Shown here: positions 24,137 through 35,895 of the stretch, in pieces | Layout of the letters: every line of letters starts with the position of its first letter | How positions within the stretch are numbered: the first letter of the stretch is position 1 | NCBI GenBank assembly: GCA_027625915.1 | Contig: JANTQA010000075.1 | Location: 124,001 to 188,000 of the forward strand | Reading direction: 5' to 3' | Length of the DNA stretch: 64,000 nucleotides | Source: Anaeramoeba flamelloides | Taxonomy: Eukaryota > Metamonada > Anaeramoebidae | Translations under genes and position numbers: made by a program | Notes under the pieces: generated by a model | The model's database searches: none | What the model saw: only the letters and a program-made list of their open reading frames with translations | What the model was told of the DNA's origin: nothing

Positions 24137-25192
24137 AACTCAATTCCAAAAATTGGGGCACACCTTCAAAATCAATTTAATTCCAAGAAAAGTGATATTT
24201 GACTCTTAAATCGAAACATTAGATATTAACAATCAATGTAAATAATTTTAAAGTTAATTATTTATCATTTTTTTTCATTATTTTTTGATTTTTGATTTTG
24301 AATAATTTTTTTGATTTTTTTTGGATTCTTTTTTTTTCAATTGAAAAAAAAATGAAAATTTTTTACAAAACTTTTTGAAAATCTCAAAATCACTTTAAAA
24401 TGAAATTTAAAAGTTTTCCTTCTGATCACAAAAAAAAATTTTTTTCTATCAAAAAGAAAAAAGATTCTTTTTTTATCAAGAAAAAAATTTTTTGAAAAAA
24501 ATCATGATATGGTGTATTAGGGCACATGGCCGACAAACAGACCTTATTATCATTTATGGAAGTGTGAATACTGAATATATTATTAATGATATTATCAAAA
24601 AAATCAAATGTAATTCAACTCGCTAATTCAGAATATGGTGAGTTGAAATGGATTTTCCAAAAGGATGGAGCTTGTCCACATACTTCAAAAAAAAAATCCA
24701 AACTTACTTAAATCGGAGATGTAATGTTCTGGACCCATGGCCCCCAATTCCACAAATTTAAACCCAATTGGAAATTTATAGATACTAAACTGAAAAATTG
24801 TAACCAAAAAACGAAGAAGAATTTTTAAAATTTTCACTAATGTATGGAATACTTTGAGTTGGGAAACCTTAGAAAATTAGTAAACTCTATATTTAAAAGG
24901 ATAGATTTAGTTATCCAAAGACAAGCTGAATCTATTAATAGTTTTTATTAATTTTTCTTTCAATAAAAATGGATTTTTTGGTAACCGTGTTCCAAAAATA
25001 GTGGCACACTTTTTTTTATTTTTTCTTTTTTATTTTTCGAATTGAATTTTAAATTTACTATAAAATATATAAATAGTATTAATTAAATATTTTCGGGTCT
25101 TTTATTATTTTAATGTTTAAGTATCATGTATTTTTGAGTATATTTTTATTAATGTATTTTTTTTTTTGTGTCCCATTTTTTGGAATCGAGTT
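24137..25192 (+). mobile_element. Decayed Tc1/mariner transposon with transposase relic
   Basis: TA at 24135-24136 and 25193-25194 flank inverted ends with ATTCCAAAAATTGGGGCACA at the left and the complement of ATTCCAAAAAATGGGACACA at the right. Transposase traces lie on the plus strand. IRAHGRQTDLIIIYGSVNTEYI (24516-24581) corresponds to the first catalytic-Asp region, where Asp appears replaced by Tyr. QKDGACPHTSK (24660-24692) is the second catalytic-Asp motif. A WPPN..LNPI sequence follows at about 24738-24780, in a shifted frame. It is inactive by frameshift and stops. An internal terminus-like block (TTCCAAAAATAGTGGCACAC, about 24990) suggests one element inserted into another. Confidence 0.82.
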
Positions 25193-25200
25193 TATATATA

Positions 25201-25421
25201 AGCTAAATTTCAAAAATCGGGGCATAATTTCATCAGCAAAAAAATTGTTTAATTGTTTTTTTTTTTTTTTTTAATAATAATATATTTTACTAAAGTTTTT
25301 AGAGACAATAACCAATATAAATTAATAAATAAAAATATAATATAACCCTTTTATTTTTTGAAGGTCAAACAAAAAAAGAAAAAAATAATAAAAATGTTTG
25401 CCACTAATTTTGAAATTTGAC
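25201..25421 (+). mobile_element. Left end of a family F Tc1-like element
   Basis: AGCTAAATTTCAAAAATCGG follows TATA at 25197-25200 and matches the left terminus of the 926-bp element at 60246. No right terminus is found before the RT relic, so the copy is truncated. Confidence 0.5.
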
Positions 25422-25799
25422 TTATATCTGAGTATAGTGTACTAATATATGACTAATAGTGTCAAAAAATTTTTTAATATCAATTTTCACTATAAAAAAT
25501 TCCATTTTATATTTCTTTTTGAGTTTTTCAATTTCAAATTTTAAATTTACAACTTTCTTTCTTCTATATAATTCTTTTGTAAAAAAACCAAATTGTGAAT
25601 CTAAAATTAGTTTCCAAGATTCTTCTATTATTTTATAAATAAGTTTGAGATGGTATCTAATTAAAGAATTATTAATTGAGATTGGTCTCGAATTTAAAGG
25701 AATTTCTTCATCGCCTGCTTTATGTAAGAATAAAATATTTCTTTCTTGAATAAAATTAATTATTTCTTCATTTGGATTATTAAACCTATATAAGAACAT
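25422..25799 (-). pseudogene. LINE reverse transcriptase N-terminal fragment
   Basis: The 125-codon frame begins with an ATG at 25799. It carries NILFLHKAGDEEIPLNSRPI and INNSLIRYHLKLIYKII (fingers, RT motifs 0-1), SQFGF, and motif A as FFIVKIDIKKFFDTISHIL. It stops just after motif A, so motifs B and C are absent. It is complementary in extent to the RT fragment at 6371-6690 and may derive from a related LINE. No functional protein is expected. Confidence 0.82.
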
Positions 25800-26354
25800 T
25801 TTTTTAAAAAAATTAGATTAAAAAGTGATCATTTTATCCTTATGAAATACAAGATTATTAGATTAGAGGGTGTATTATTTGTAAAGTTAATTTAGTTAAT
25901 TTATCAATTTTAATCTTAGCTGTGTTTCTTACATAATAGGTCAATTGAAAAACCTACTATTTTAACCGGTTATCACTTTTTAAATTCTTAAAAATTGACT
26001 TTCATCTTATATTCTTCATTCACCAAATATATACCATTATTATTTCATAAAAAAGGTATCAAGTAAATAAATAGAAAATAAAATTACCATCTATTTCGTT
26101 AGATACTCTATATTATATAAATTGTAAAATGTCATTTTTTTCCGAGTTAATATTTAGAGACTACTCAAGTAATCTTTGTAGCAATAAATAATAGTAAAAA
26201 AAATAATTACCAAAACTAACAACTAAATCACTATTCAATAATTATTTACCCTCTGGTTTTTCTCCTAATAAATTCCTTACTACGAAGATTTTCGAAAAAA
26301 TCATTTTTCTTACTTTTTTCCTTTTGAAACAAAAGAAGAAACTTTTTTTGAATT
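25800..26354. other. Upstream region of the hyccin-like gene
   Basis: AT-rich DNA, no repeat recognised. It should hold the promoter and 5' UTR of the gene starting at 26355. No motif can be named. Confidence 0.4.
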
Positions 26355-27633
26355 ATGAGCAAATCCTTATTTCAAACAATCAAAAAAAAACTAGACGAAG
26401 AACAGCCTTTTTTAAAATACATTAATGAAATTATTGTAACCATTATACATTAAAGAAATTTTTTGATTGCTAATTACCGAATAAATTTTCTATTCTTTTT
26501 TTTTTATTTTTTATTTGTTTAAATTTTTTTAGAAATTAAAGTCTGATTCACTCAAACCTTTTTATAGTGAAACATTATTTACAACAAAACTAATACACGA
26601 AGCACTTCAAAAAGAGCTAGAATATTTTGATTCAATTTTTAATTGGATGTTTACATGGTATCATAGCAATGATCCAAAAAAGCATCTTTTTGTTATTTCC
26701 CATCTACCACTTTTTTTGTATCATTTTAATATTCTGTATGCAAACACACAATCACTGAACAAAGAAGGGAGGGCCAAGTTGCTTAGTATCCAGTCTTTTC
26801 TTTTGAGTGTTTATAGCTCGATTCTGGAGAGTGTGTCTGATCAGCCCATCCAGTTTCGCTCAGTGCCAATCAACACCGCGTCCATTTTCCATTCAGGGTT
26901 TGAGCCATTGAGCAAGCAGATGCCCTTAACAGAGATGAATGTTCAAACCCACAACCAGCGTAAGAGGAATTTACAGCCAAACATTGAAACAGTATTTGAA
27001 TCCTTGCCTGTCATTTCAAGAATAAATACTTCAAATATTCAAATCTTGAATCTAGTTATTTTAAGCAAATTTACAGACCACATCTCAAAAATTGATCCAA
27101 TACCAATCATTTGCTTTTGTGGTTTGATGGCTCGTCTTTCAGTAATTGGTTTTAATTCGTTAAAAAAGGCACACAAGGTTGTAGATTTTTATTGTAGTGA
27201 CATCGACTTGCCTTTTTTACAAAGGTCTCTTGACAAGGCACCAGATCTTCAACAAACACAAAAGCAAAATGAAAATAAAAATGAAAATGAAAATGAAAAT
27301 AAAAATAATAACGAAAATGAAAATGAAAATGAAAATGAAAATGAAAAAGAAAAGGAAAAAAAAAATGAAAAAATTAAAAAAAAAGAAAAATTACAGAATT
27401 TAGGTGTTAGAATTTCAATTTCTGATTATGTATGGTATGAAATTATTAAAGGGTTGTTATTTGCTTGTGGTTTAGAGAAAATAGTAGAATTGGCTGCGAC
27501 GAAAACTCTTGATGTAATATATGAAAGGGCTTTATGGGAAATTAGATCAGACATTTTATTATTAATTAAAAGTGTTAAAAGATTAGTCCTGTCAACAAAG
27601 AAAAAGAAAAAGCCTACCAAAAAAAAAAATTAG
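26355..27633 (+). CDS. Hyccin (FAM126) family protein
   Basis: 393-residue homologue of hyccin/FAM126, the scaffold partner of TTC7 and EFR3 that holds PI4-kinase III-alpha at the plasma membrane for PI4P synthesis. Exons are 26355-26435 (27 codons, ATG) and 26533-27633. The 97-bp intron has GTAACC and TTTTTAG borders and keeps frame (phase 0). The N-terminal helices resemble the family, with HLFVISHLPLFLYHFNIL matching the QLLQFTLQFLPELIWCYL region of human FAM126A. FRSVPINTASIFHS, an LTEMN block, LPVI and ICFCGLMARLSVIGF follow. Residues about 272-313 are an Asn/Glu/Lys run. Then YVWYEIIKGLLFACGLEKIV and ERALWEIRSDILLLIKS align with the last conserved helices. It ends in a Lys-rich tail. 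The assignment is from remembered family sequence, not a search. Confidence 0.82.
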
Positions 27634-28854
27634 CTTGGTCAAAAAAAAAAAAAAAAAATCCAACAAGAATAATAATAAATGAAAAGAAAAGAAACGGCAA
27701 TGGCAATAATGATAATAATGAATTCGAATTAAAAAATAATAATAATAATAATTAACATTACCTTTAAATTTTCATCACTATAAAAATCCAAATATATATT
27801 TTATAATCATGGTTCTACTGATGAAATGTGTCAATAATAAATATAATAAAATGATAAACAAATACCTTACATATAAAAATATGTATTATCTTATCATTGT
27901 TTGTTATTTTCATATATACTTTCATAAATAATATCGATATTTTTAAAGGTGGGTAGAACATAGAATCAAGTAGATGTGTATTTACATTTAGATGTAAATA
28001 TGTGTGTGCATAATTTATGTGTATAAATAGGTATATTATCAGTATATTTGTAGTGCTAAAGTAAATAAAATCTCAAAATTTAACTCTTTATTTTCATTTT
28101 AATGAAAACACCTATTAAAGTATAAAAACAGAATTCTGTTCTTTTTTTAATCAATTTTTTTTTTTCTTTTTTACAAACACCACTAAACAAAATATACGTT
28201 GGTATAAAAAAAAAAAAGCAGTATAATTATAACACTGCTGGATACTTAATTCTGAATAATTTAGATGGGGTCAATTTAAAAAAAAAAATAATAATAAATG
28301 AGAAAAAAAAGGTTGTTCTTGTTGTTATAATTAAACGTGTACTTTACAATTTTTTCAAAAAAAAAAAAAAAAATGATTTGAGAATGACAATAAACAAAAA
28401 ATGACTAAAACTCTTGCGGAAAAAAATTGGTACATAGAAAAAAAGTGGGAAACTTATTTTGAAAAATTAAAAATTTAATTGCCAACATTAATAAAACTGA
28501 TCAAAACTATGAGAATTTTTTGAAGATAATAAGAATCCAAATTGAGATTAAAACCTTTTTTGTGAAGTCTAGTATCTAACTTAGATTTTCTATTCATTTC
28601 AATTGCATCAAGATCCTTCAGATAGAATATCTTAAAAATCTGTTTCTTATTTTTTACTCATTTTTTCCACTTTTGCAATCAAAAGTACTTTTTTTGTACA
28701 ATTCATATCTGGTAAATTATGACTTTCAGGGATAACCCTTAATATTTAATCCGGGTTATTTTGTGACTACTTGAGGAAAATTCAATTCATGCTAAGATAA
28801 AGGTATTGTGAAAATGGCCAATTTCTGATTTTTCAATTTTTCATTTTAAAAACA
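27634..28854. other. Intergenic region 3' of the hyccin-like gene
   Basis: Homopolymer-rich DNA with no further exon or element recognised. Confidence 0.45.
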
Positions 28855-28940
28855 AAATCCCAAATTCTGTGCCTTAATTTGAGATTTTTTTGTACCTTAA
28901 ATTTAGTTGAAAGTTGGTGCCTTAAAAGTGGAACTGACTG
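28855..28940. mobile_element. Hairpin MITE, family B copy 4 (right half only)
   Basis: TTCTGTGCCTTAATTTGAG to AAAAGTGGAACTGACTG followed by TA corresponds to the right arm of family B. The left arm is missing. Confidence 0.7.
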
Positions 28941-29276
28941 TACAAAAAAGAATTAATTGTTTAAAAGGGTGGGCAGGTTGGTTAGGTAACTGGTTAGGTG
29001 GTTTAAATTAAAATAGTGTATTTTAAAAAGATTTAACAATTTCTTTATTATGATTTTTATTCGTCCACTTGAAAAATATTCCAAATAAGAAGAAAAAAAG
29101 TAAAACTTGATAATTTGTTAATATAAATTTTAAAATTAATTAGGGCATTTTTAATTATTTGAGTGGTTTCTTAATAGCCCAAAGATTAAATCTATCAATA
29201 TATTTTACTATTATTTCAAAACTTTATATTTTTTTCCAATAAAATAAAAACTAATTCAAATTAATATTTCGTATGA
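28941..29276. other. AT-rich spacer
   Basis: Nothing recognisable apart from a short GGTTAGGT repetition at about 28978-29005. Confidence 0.4.
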
Positions 29277-29472
29277 CAGTTCAATTTTTAAGAATCAAAA
29301 CTTTCAACAAAAGTTTAGGTACAAAAAAAAATCTCAACTTTGGGTAAAAAATTCAAATTCTAATAAAATAATTTGAGTAAATAGAATTCCAATAAATGTG
29401 ACTATATTTGAGATTCTTTTTATGTACCTAAAATTTCCTTGAAAGTTTGTGTCTTAAAAGTTGAACTGACTG
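29277..29472. mobile_element. Hairpin MITE, family B copy 5
   Basis: CAGTTCAATTTTTAAGAATC at the left, TCTTAAAAGTTGAACTGACT at the right, then GTA. The arms are more diverged from the TTAAGGCACA consensus, but the length (196 bp) and layout are the same. Confidence 0.75.
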
Positions 29473-29785
29473 TAATAAAAAAAAATAATAATAATAAAAG
29501 ACAGTATCTAGTAACTTGATTTTAACAATAAAAGTAACTGTTTGTACTCTTAATATTGGAAAAAGAATTTTTTTTAATCTTTAAAATTCAAGAAATTGAA
29601 TAAATTATTGTGAATAAAATAAATATTCCATTTTTTCTAGATCTCCAAGAGATTGGATATTTGATTTATTTTTCTGTTATTTTTAAAATAAGACTAAAAT
29701 TGTAATAGTTATTTGTTCATGCAGATTATCAGAAAGTATATAAAAAGGAATTTCTCAAAAAAAAAAATATTTTAATATTGGTATA

Positions 29786-30272
29786 GTAGGGAAAAAAATA
29801 CCGGACATGAAAAAAATCCCGGACAAGATTTTTAATTGTGAGTATTAGTAAAATTTTTGTATAATTTCAATGAAATCCTTATTATAAATAACCAATTTTT
29901 TTATGAGATTAGTAATAAACCTACCTAAAGTCCATCAAAGTAAGGTGTCTCTAGAATACTCGAGTAATTGTTTGATAGCCTAATGATGATCAACTTTTTT
30001 TGAAAAAAAATCGAGTTTTATCGAGGTTTACTAGAGTTTGGAAAATGATCATTTTTCTTCTTGTTTTTTGATTGATTGAATGGTGTTTTGAACAAGTGTG
30101 ATTTCATCAATCATTATTCTAATAAGTGGGGGAGTTATAATTGAAAAAGTTTGATTCTTAAAAAAAGGAATTTGATTGTAAATAAATGAAATTACACAAT
30201 AATTTTACTAATATTCACAGTTAATAATCTTGTCCGGGATTTTTTTCATGTCCGGTATTTTTTTCACTGCTC
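29786..30272 (+). mobile_element. 487-bp MITE, family C copy 1
   Basis: TA-flanked element with inverted termini built on AAAAAAATACCGGACATG, extended inward by AAAAAAATCCCGGACAAGAT. The second copy at 35406-35893 is almost the same length and looks about 95% identical by eye. It has no ORF. The right terminus reads GAGCAGTG when complemented, a CAGTG-type end typical of Tc1/mariner. Confidence 0.85.
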
Positions 30273-31591
30273 TATACTAATTTTTAATCCAAAATCAAAC
30301 ACAACAATGGATCTGGATTTTTTGATTGGGGCACAAAATTTATAATCTTTTTAAGAATGATAAACCATTTCTCAAAATTTGAAAATGGTGTTTGTTTATC
30401 AAGTTTCATTATATCTTTACTGGTATTTGAATTCTAAATGGGACAAAATTTTCACTACATTTTCCATATTTTTCTTTAATAAGAAGAGTTTTCTCAGAAA
30501 TGAGTAGGTTGTAATTTGTGATCTAAATGTAGTAATGAAAAAGGAAATTGAAAATTAAGTGAAAATTTTTTCCCTTTTATAATTCAATACCATGAGTAAA
30601 TAAGTACTGATAAATACTAATAAATTTCAATAAATTTTTAATTCAATTTCCATTTTTATAAAATCTTCGAACTGTTACTTATCAAACAGTCCAGTACAAA
30701 GAGTATTTTAAAGAGTTATTAATTTTACGTGGTTGGTTCACACTTGACTTCATAAAATGTTTTATTCAAAGCTTGAACATAATAATTTCAAAATGGAAAA
30801 TCAATTCAAAATATCCAAACATAAATTGCAATTTATCAGTACACAATTTTTAAATCAAAAAAATAATAAACAAGTCCTTTGTTCATTTTAAAATGAAAGA
30901 ATTCTCTCTTTTATTTCTCTTTTTATTGGTTATTTTATTCTAAAAAAAAATTCACCAATTATAACCCCTACAATTTGAAATTTAAAAGAGAAATATCTTC
31001 ATCAACAAATTGTTTTTTCAATTCTTCACAATCTCTTTCAATTCGGATTTTTCTTTCTCCCAAATTCACAGTTTCAAAATATTGAATAAAACAAGAAAAA
31101 GAATTACAAAATTTCAACCTTTTCCTTTCAAATTTCCAAAAAAAAAAGTACAAAAAGAAGCGAAAATATTAAACCTTTTATGATTCAAATATCAGTAAAA
31201 GTTTAAATTTTCTCCTCAATAAAGTCAGTAGTTATATAGACTATCTTTATTTTTAGAAAATAAGTTTTACTTGAAATGGCCTAATCATTACATTCACATG
31301 TCGATGAAATTTTTTTGTTATTGATATTCAAATAGACGATTAAAGAACCTTGAACCTTTTCTTTTCTCAATAAAAGAGCAATTGTTTCAATTTGTACCTT
31401 TGAACTTGTAAAGAGTTTTGGTTTACACAACTATATTTGAAAGGAATCAAATAAAAAAAAAAAAGGATTGAGGGATAATACTTGTATCCTCTAAAATCGC
31501 TTTTAGAAATCCAAAGTCAATTTCAGAGATTTTTACACCTAAATAATTCATTTTTTTTTTGAAAATCTTTAATTAATAATTATTTAATACA
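30273..31591. other. Region upstream of AHCY
   Basis: AT-rich DNA containing the presumed AHCY promoter. On the minus strand, 30968-31090 reads as a slightly protein-like frame (YFETVNLGERKIRIERDCEE) ending at a stop, but it has no ATG and no matching upstream exon that I can find. No repeat is assigned. Confidence 0.4.
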
Positions 31592-33461
31592 ATGGAAACA
31601 CAAAAAGGTAAAAATTGGGAAGTACTCGATATTGAATTAGCCAAACAAGGTGAATTAAATGTCAAATTAGCTGAAAAATGTATGGGATCCTTGATGATTC
31701 TTCGAGAAAGACTAAGCAAAGAACAGACCTTTAAAGGACTTAGAATTGCCATGTGTCTTCATGTCACCAAAGAAACAGCCGTTCTTGTTGAAACTTTAGT
31801 CGCCGGTGGTGCCACAGTCGGAATTACATCATGTAACCCACTTAGTACACAAGACGATGTTGCTGCCTATCTTGCCAAGCGACCAGGTGTCAGTTGTTGG
31901 GCCTACAAAGGAGAAACAATCGAAGACTACTACAGATACATCGGTTACGTAATTGGAATCCGCCCTCATATTACAATTGATGACGGTTGTGATCTCGTTA
32001 CAGAAATCCATCTCAAACATAAAGAACTCATCGAAGACATTATTGGTGGTTGTGAAGAAACAACAGCGTAAGGATTCGCTCTTTCTTTTATTTTTTCTTG
32101 AAAATTTTTTCCTTTTTCAATTTTTTTTTTTCTTCTTTTTTGTGATTTTGAAAAGGGAAAAACCAAATTACGTATTTACAAAAATAAAAAAAAATTTAAA
32201 AACTGTCAAAAATAAAATGACTCTTCTTTTCTCCAAAGAGTCAACTCAAACTCAAAAAGGAATTGATTTTTTTTTTTACAGACAATTCTCAAAACATTAA
32301 AATATTCCTTTTTCTTCAAAAAAAAAACTTTTTAAAAAAAAAATTTTCTTCTTTCTTTCGGTTTACCAAAACAAAACCAAAACACGAAAACACGAATGAT
32401 CTTATAAATTAAATCTTTTTCTTTTTTGTATTTTTATTTTGTGTTCTTTGTTTAACTGTCAACTTTTAGTGGAATCAACCGATTAAAAAATATGGTTAAA
32501 GACGGTGCACTTAAATACCCAGTCATTGCAGTCAACGACAACAAAACCAAACATTTAGTCGACAACTACTACGGAACCGGCCAATCCACAATTGACGGTA
32601 TCATCAGAGCCACAAACACTTTAATTGCAGGCAAAACCTTTGTTGTTGGTGGTTATGGATCATGTGGAAAAGGTGTCGCTTTAAGAGCTAAAGGTATGGG
32701 CGCCAATGTAATTGTCACAGAAGTTGACCCATTCCGTGCCTTACAAGCCAAATACGACGGATTCCTTGTCATGCCAATGAAAAAGGCTGCTCCATTAGGT
32801 GACATTTTCTTATCAGTTACAGGAAACAGAGACATTGTCACATTAGAACACGTCAAATTAATGAAAAGCGGTGCCATGCTTGCCAATAGCGGTCACTTTG
32901 ACTGTGAAGTTGACGTAGCTGCTGTCAGAGAATTTGCAACCAAGGTTGTTAGAGTAAGACCAATGATGGAAGAATGTTATCTTCCTTCTGGTAGAAGTGT
33001 TTACATTCTTGGAGAAGGTAGACTTATAAACTTGGCTGCTGGTGAAGGTCACCCAAGGTTTGTTCATCTTTTATTTGAATCTGCTTGACTTTTTTTTTTT
33101 TCCTCTTTTTTTCTCTTTTTTTCTTGATCTTTTTTCTTTGATCAAAAAGTTGAAAACAACCAAATTGTTAATTTTTTATTCATTTTGATTTCACTCTCAT
33201 AAAAATAATTTTTTAACAAACAATAGTGAAATTATGTCAACAAGTTTCTGTGGACAAGTCCTTGCATGTGAACATTTAGTTCAAAACAAAGGTAAATTAA
33301 AAAACGAAATGATTACCTTACCAGAAGAATTAGATTTGGAAATTGCCAAAATCCAATTAAAATCAATGTTTGTTGAAATTGATGAACTCACAGAAAAACA
33401 AAAAAAATACATGAGTAAATGGAGAGAAGGTACCAAAAATGAAGACGAAGAAGAAAAATAA
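31592..33461 (+). CDS. S-adenosylhomocysteine hydrolase (adenosylhomocysteinase), prokaryotic-type
   Basis: NAD-dependent enzyme that splits S-adenosylhomocysteine into adenosine and homocysteine, relieving product inhibition of methyltransferases in the cytosol. Three exons, 31592-32067, 32470-33057 and 33227-33461, encode 432 residues. The introns (402 and 169 bp) have GTAAGG..TTTTAG and GTTTGT..ACAATAG borders, and joining them restores EETTA-GINRL and GEGHP-SEIMSTSF. Key residues fall at the human positions: Asp131, Glu156, Lys186, Asp190 and Asn191, with the substrate His at 57. The NAD loop is GGYGSCGKG. Position 195 is Thr in YYGTGQST, where animal enzymes have Cys. The stretches GTGQST, GEGRLINLAAGEGHP and the C-terminal TEKQKKYMSKWREGT follow the bacterial/archaeal subgroup. 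The eukaryotic PDHYRY tail is absent and is replaced by an acidic end. Transfer from prokaryotes followed by intron gain is inferred. Confidence 0.96.
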
Positions 33462-33779
33462 ATTTACAAATCATTTTATGTTCATCTTAATGTTAATGTC
33501 AATCCTTTAATTTTTTTTTATTTTACTTTTTTTCTTTGATAAATTATAGAGATTTCAAATAATATTATTTTTTTTTTTTTCATTTAATAGAATTAAAAAA
33601 AAATATTATTAAGATTTGAAAACAAAAAAAAAATAAAGAAACAAATTCCTAAGAGACGAACAAAATTATTTAATCAAGTGATTTGAAATGGCTCTAATTA
33701 TTTTAATTTTACTTTATTTCATTTTTGTTTTTATATTTGATTTTTTGATTTAGGATACCTTCTCAGAAAGAGATAGTTA
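33462..33779. other. AHCY 3' flank
   Basis: 3' UTR and terminator region expected. Poly-T/poly-A rich, no defined signal. Confidence 0.45.
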
Positions 33780-34480
33780 AACTATTTTTCAAACAAAAGG
33801 GCACACCTCTCAAATAGTCAATACCATCGAATTTGATTGTTAATAAGATAATTACTTATTGGTGATTTTCATTTTAATTATTCATTTTTTCATTTTTTGC
33901 TTTTTTTATTTTTGGATATTGAACAGTTGGAAAATGAAAAAGCAAGATAAGAAGAAACTAATTTGGAAATAATCTAACAGTGAATAAACGGAAACGGTTT
34001 AAGTTTGATTTCAAATGAGCTAGAAATAGGAATTAAGAAAGACCATTATTGGATTGATGCATGGAACAAAGAAAGGAGAAATAAAGAAAAAACATTCCAA
34101 CAAAATACCCAGACGAATTGCGGCTTTATATTGTAAATGAGACTTTAAAGAACAAAAGTTTTACGTGTAAAGAATTATCAATAAAATTTTGAGAACTTTT
34201 TCCCAATTCGCCTTGTTCAAAGGTTTTTATTGGGCTTATAATTTTTTTCATTACAATTTACAAAACGAGATTTCTCATTTCAAATAAAAGGGCACACCAA
34301 TTGTTAAAATATTGAATTTTAATTTTTATTGTTTTGTTTTAATGAGTTTTAAAGATTCAATTGAGTGTTTTTTTTATGTTTTAAAGCGTTTCTTAGATTT
34401 TAGAATGGCACTACAATTAATTTGATTCATTTATGAATAATTCTTGAAATTTTTTGTGCCCTTTTATTTGAAAAAGAGTT
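33780..34480 (+). mobile_element. 701-bp Tc1-like element with HTH relic
   Basis: TA at 33778-33779 and 34481-34482. Inverted ends carry TTTTTCAAACAAAAGGGCAC at the left and the complement of TTTTTCAAATAAAAGGGCAC at the right. A plus-strand frame around 34050-34190 reads PTKYPDELRLYIVNETLKN and SFTCKELSIKF, resembling the first helix-turn-helix of Tc1 transposases. No DDE motifs remain. An internal terminus-like block (TTTCAAATAAAAGGGCACAC, about 34279) suggests internal rearrangement or a nested end. Confidence 0.72.
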
Positions 34481-34595
34481 TAGATCTTCACCTATTGGTG
34501 ATATTTATCTATTTATACTCTCAGAATAGATTCATATACACTTTAATTTAAATACTCGTACATGATAACATTTACAAACCCCCAATTTTCATATA

Positions 34596-35124
34596 AACTA
34601 AATTCCAAAATTTTGGAAACAGTTTAAACAGTTGGAAGAATAGCAATCCCACACTTTAAATTCAATTTTGGAATAAAATTGATTTTACAAACCATTTCAT
34701 TTTTGTTCTTTTTTGTTTTGTTTTCATTTCCATTTTTCCAGTTAGGTAATCTATTTCATATGATCTGGGATTTTTTTAGATGAGTTGATAGAGGGTTAGT
34801 GTTGAGTTTGTTAAATAGAAAAAACAAATACAATTGGTTGATAGTATCTTATCATTTGATCAATCAACATTTTTTGGTGAAATTTCAATAAATTTAACAA
34901 GATAATTTTTTGTTCAGCTCGTTTCATTATTTTGGACACACCTGTTTTTATTTTTGAGTTTTATATTTTTTTCTTTTATTTGGATGAAAATGATTACTTA
35001 TTAAAATCATTAATACCAATTAACTTAAATGTGGTTTTATATTAGGTTTGGAAAAATATCATAAATTGGTGTTTTTTTTGCCTATTTTTGATTTTGGGTA
35101 TATCCAAATTTTTGGAATGTGGTT
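34596..35124 (+). mobile_element. 529-bp MITE, family A copy 3
   Basis: TA at 34594-34595 and 35125-35126. Exactly as long as copy 1 and in the same orientation. It has the AGTTTAAACAGTTGGAAGAA subterminal block and the internal CAGCTCGTTTCATTATTTTG block. Confidence 0.87.
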
Positions 35125-35405
35125 TAGAAATGTTTATTCCATTTTTTTTTATTAGGATCTCCGGTTTTTGGAAAGTTTAGCGTAAATAATAAATTAAATT
35201 ACTAATGGAAATTGATTTATTTAAATATCGATTTAAAATAAATTTTAAGTAAAAATTAATTTTTACTCTGAAATCATCATTTTTGAAATTTAAACTTTCC
35301 AAAATTAATTAGGAAATAACTTAAAAAAACATGTCTAGTTAAATTCATTCACTATTTTTTTTTCAAAAATATCATTTTTATATTGTTATACATTTATATA
35401 ATATA
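35125..35405. other. Spacer between two MITEs
   Basis: AT-rich, nothing recognised. Confidence 0.4.
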
Positions 35406-35893
35406 GTAGGGAAAAAAATACCGGACATGAAAAAAATCCCGGACAAGATTTTTAATTGTGAATATTAGTAAATTTTTTGTCTAATTTCAATGAAATCCTT
35501 ATTATAAATAACCAATTTTTTTATGAGATTAGTAATAAACCTACCTAAAGTTCACCAAAGTAAGGTGTCTCTAGAATACTTGAGTAATTGTTTGATAGTC
35601 TAATGTTGATCAACTTTTTTTGAAAAACAATCCAGTTTTATTGAGGTTTACTAGAGTTTGAAAAATGATAATTTTTCTTCTTGTTTTTTGATTGGTTGAA
35701 TGGTGTTTTGAACAAGTGTGATTTCATCAATCATCATTCTAATAAGGGGGGGGGGTTATAATTGAAAAAGTTCGATTCTTAAAAAAAGGAATTTGATTGT
35801 AAATAAATGAAATTACATAATAATTTTGCTAATATTCACAATTAAAAATCTTTCCCGGGGTTTTTTTCATGTCCGGTATTTTTTTCACTGCTC
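35406..35893 (+). mobile_element. 488-bp MITE, family C copy 2
   Basis: TA at 35404-35405 and 35894-35895. Nearly identical to 29786-30272, including the CCGGACATG terminus and the internal AAGGTGTCTCTAGAATACT block. The two copies are in the same orientation on either side of AHCY. Confidence 0.87.
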
Positions 35894-35895
35894 TA

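Noticed and set aside
30968-31153. Minus-strand frame ending ERDCEELKKQFVDEDISLLN as a terminal exon
   Set aside because: The wording is somewhat protein-like, but there is no ATG and I found no upstream exon joining it. Left as a note only.
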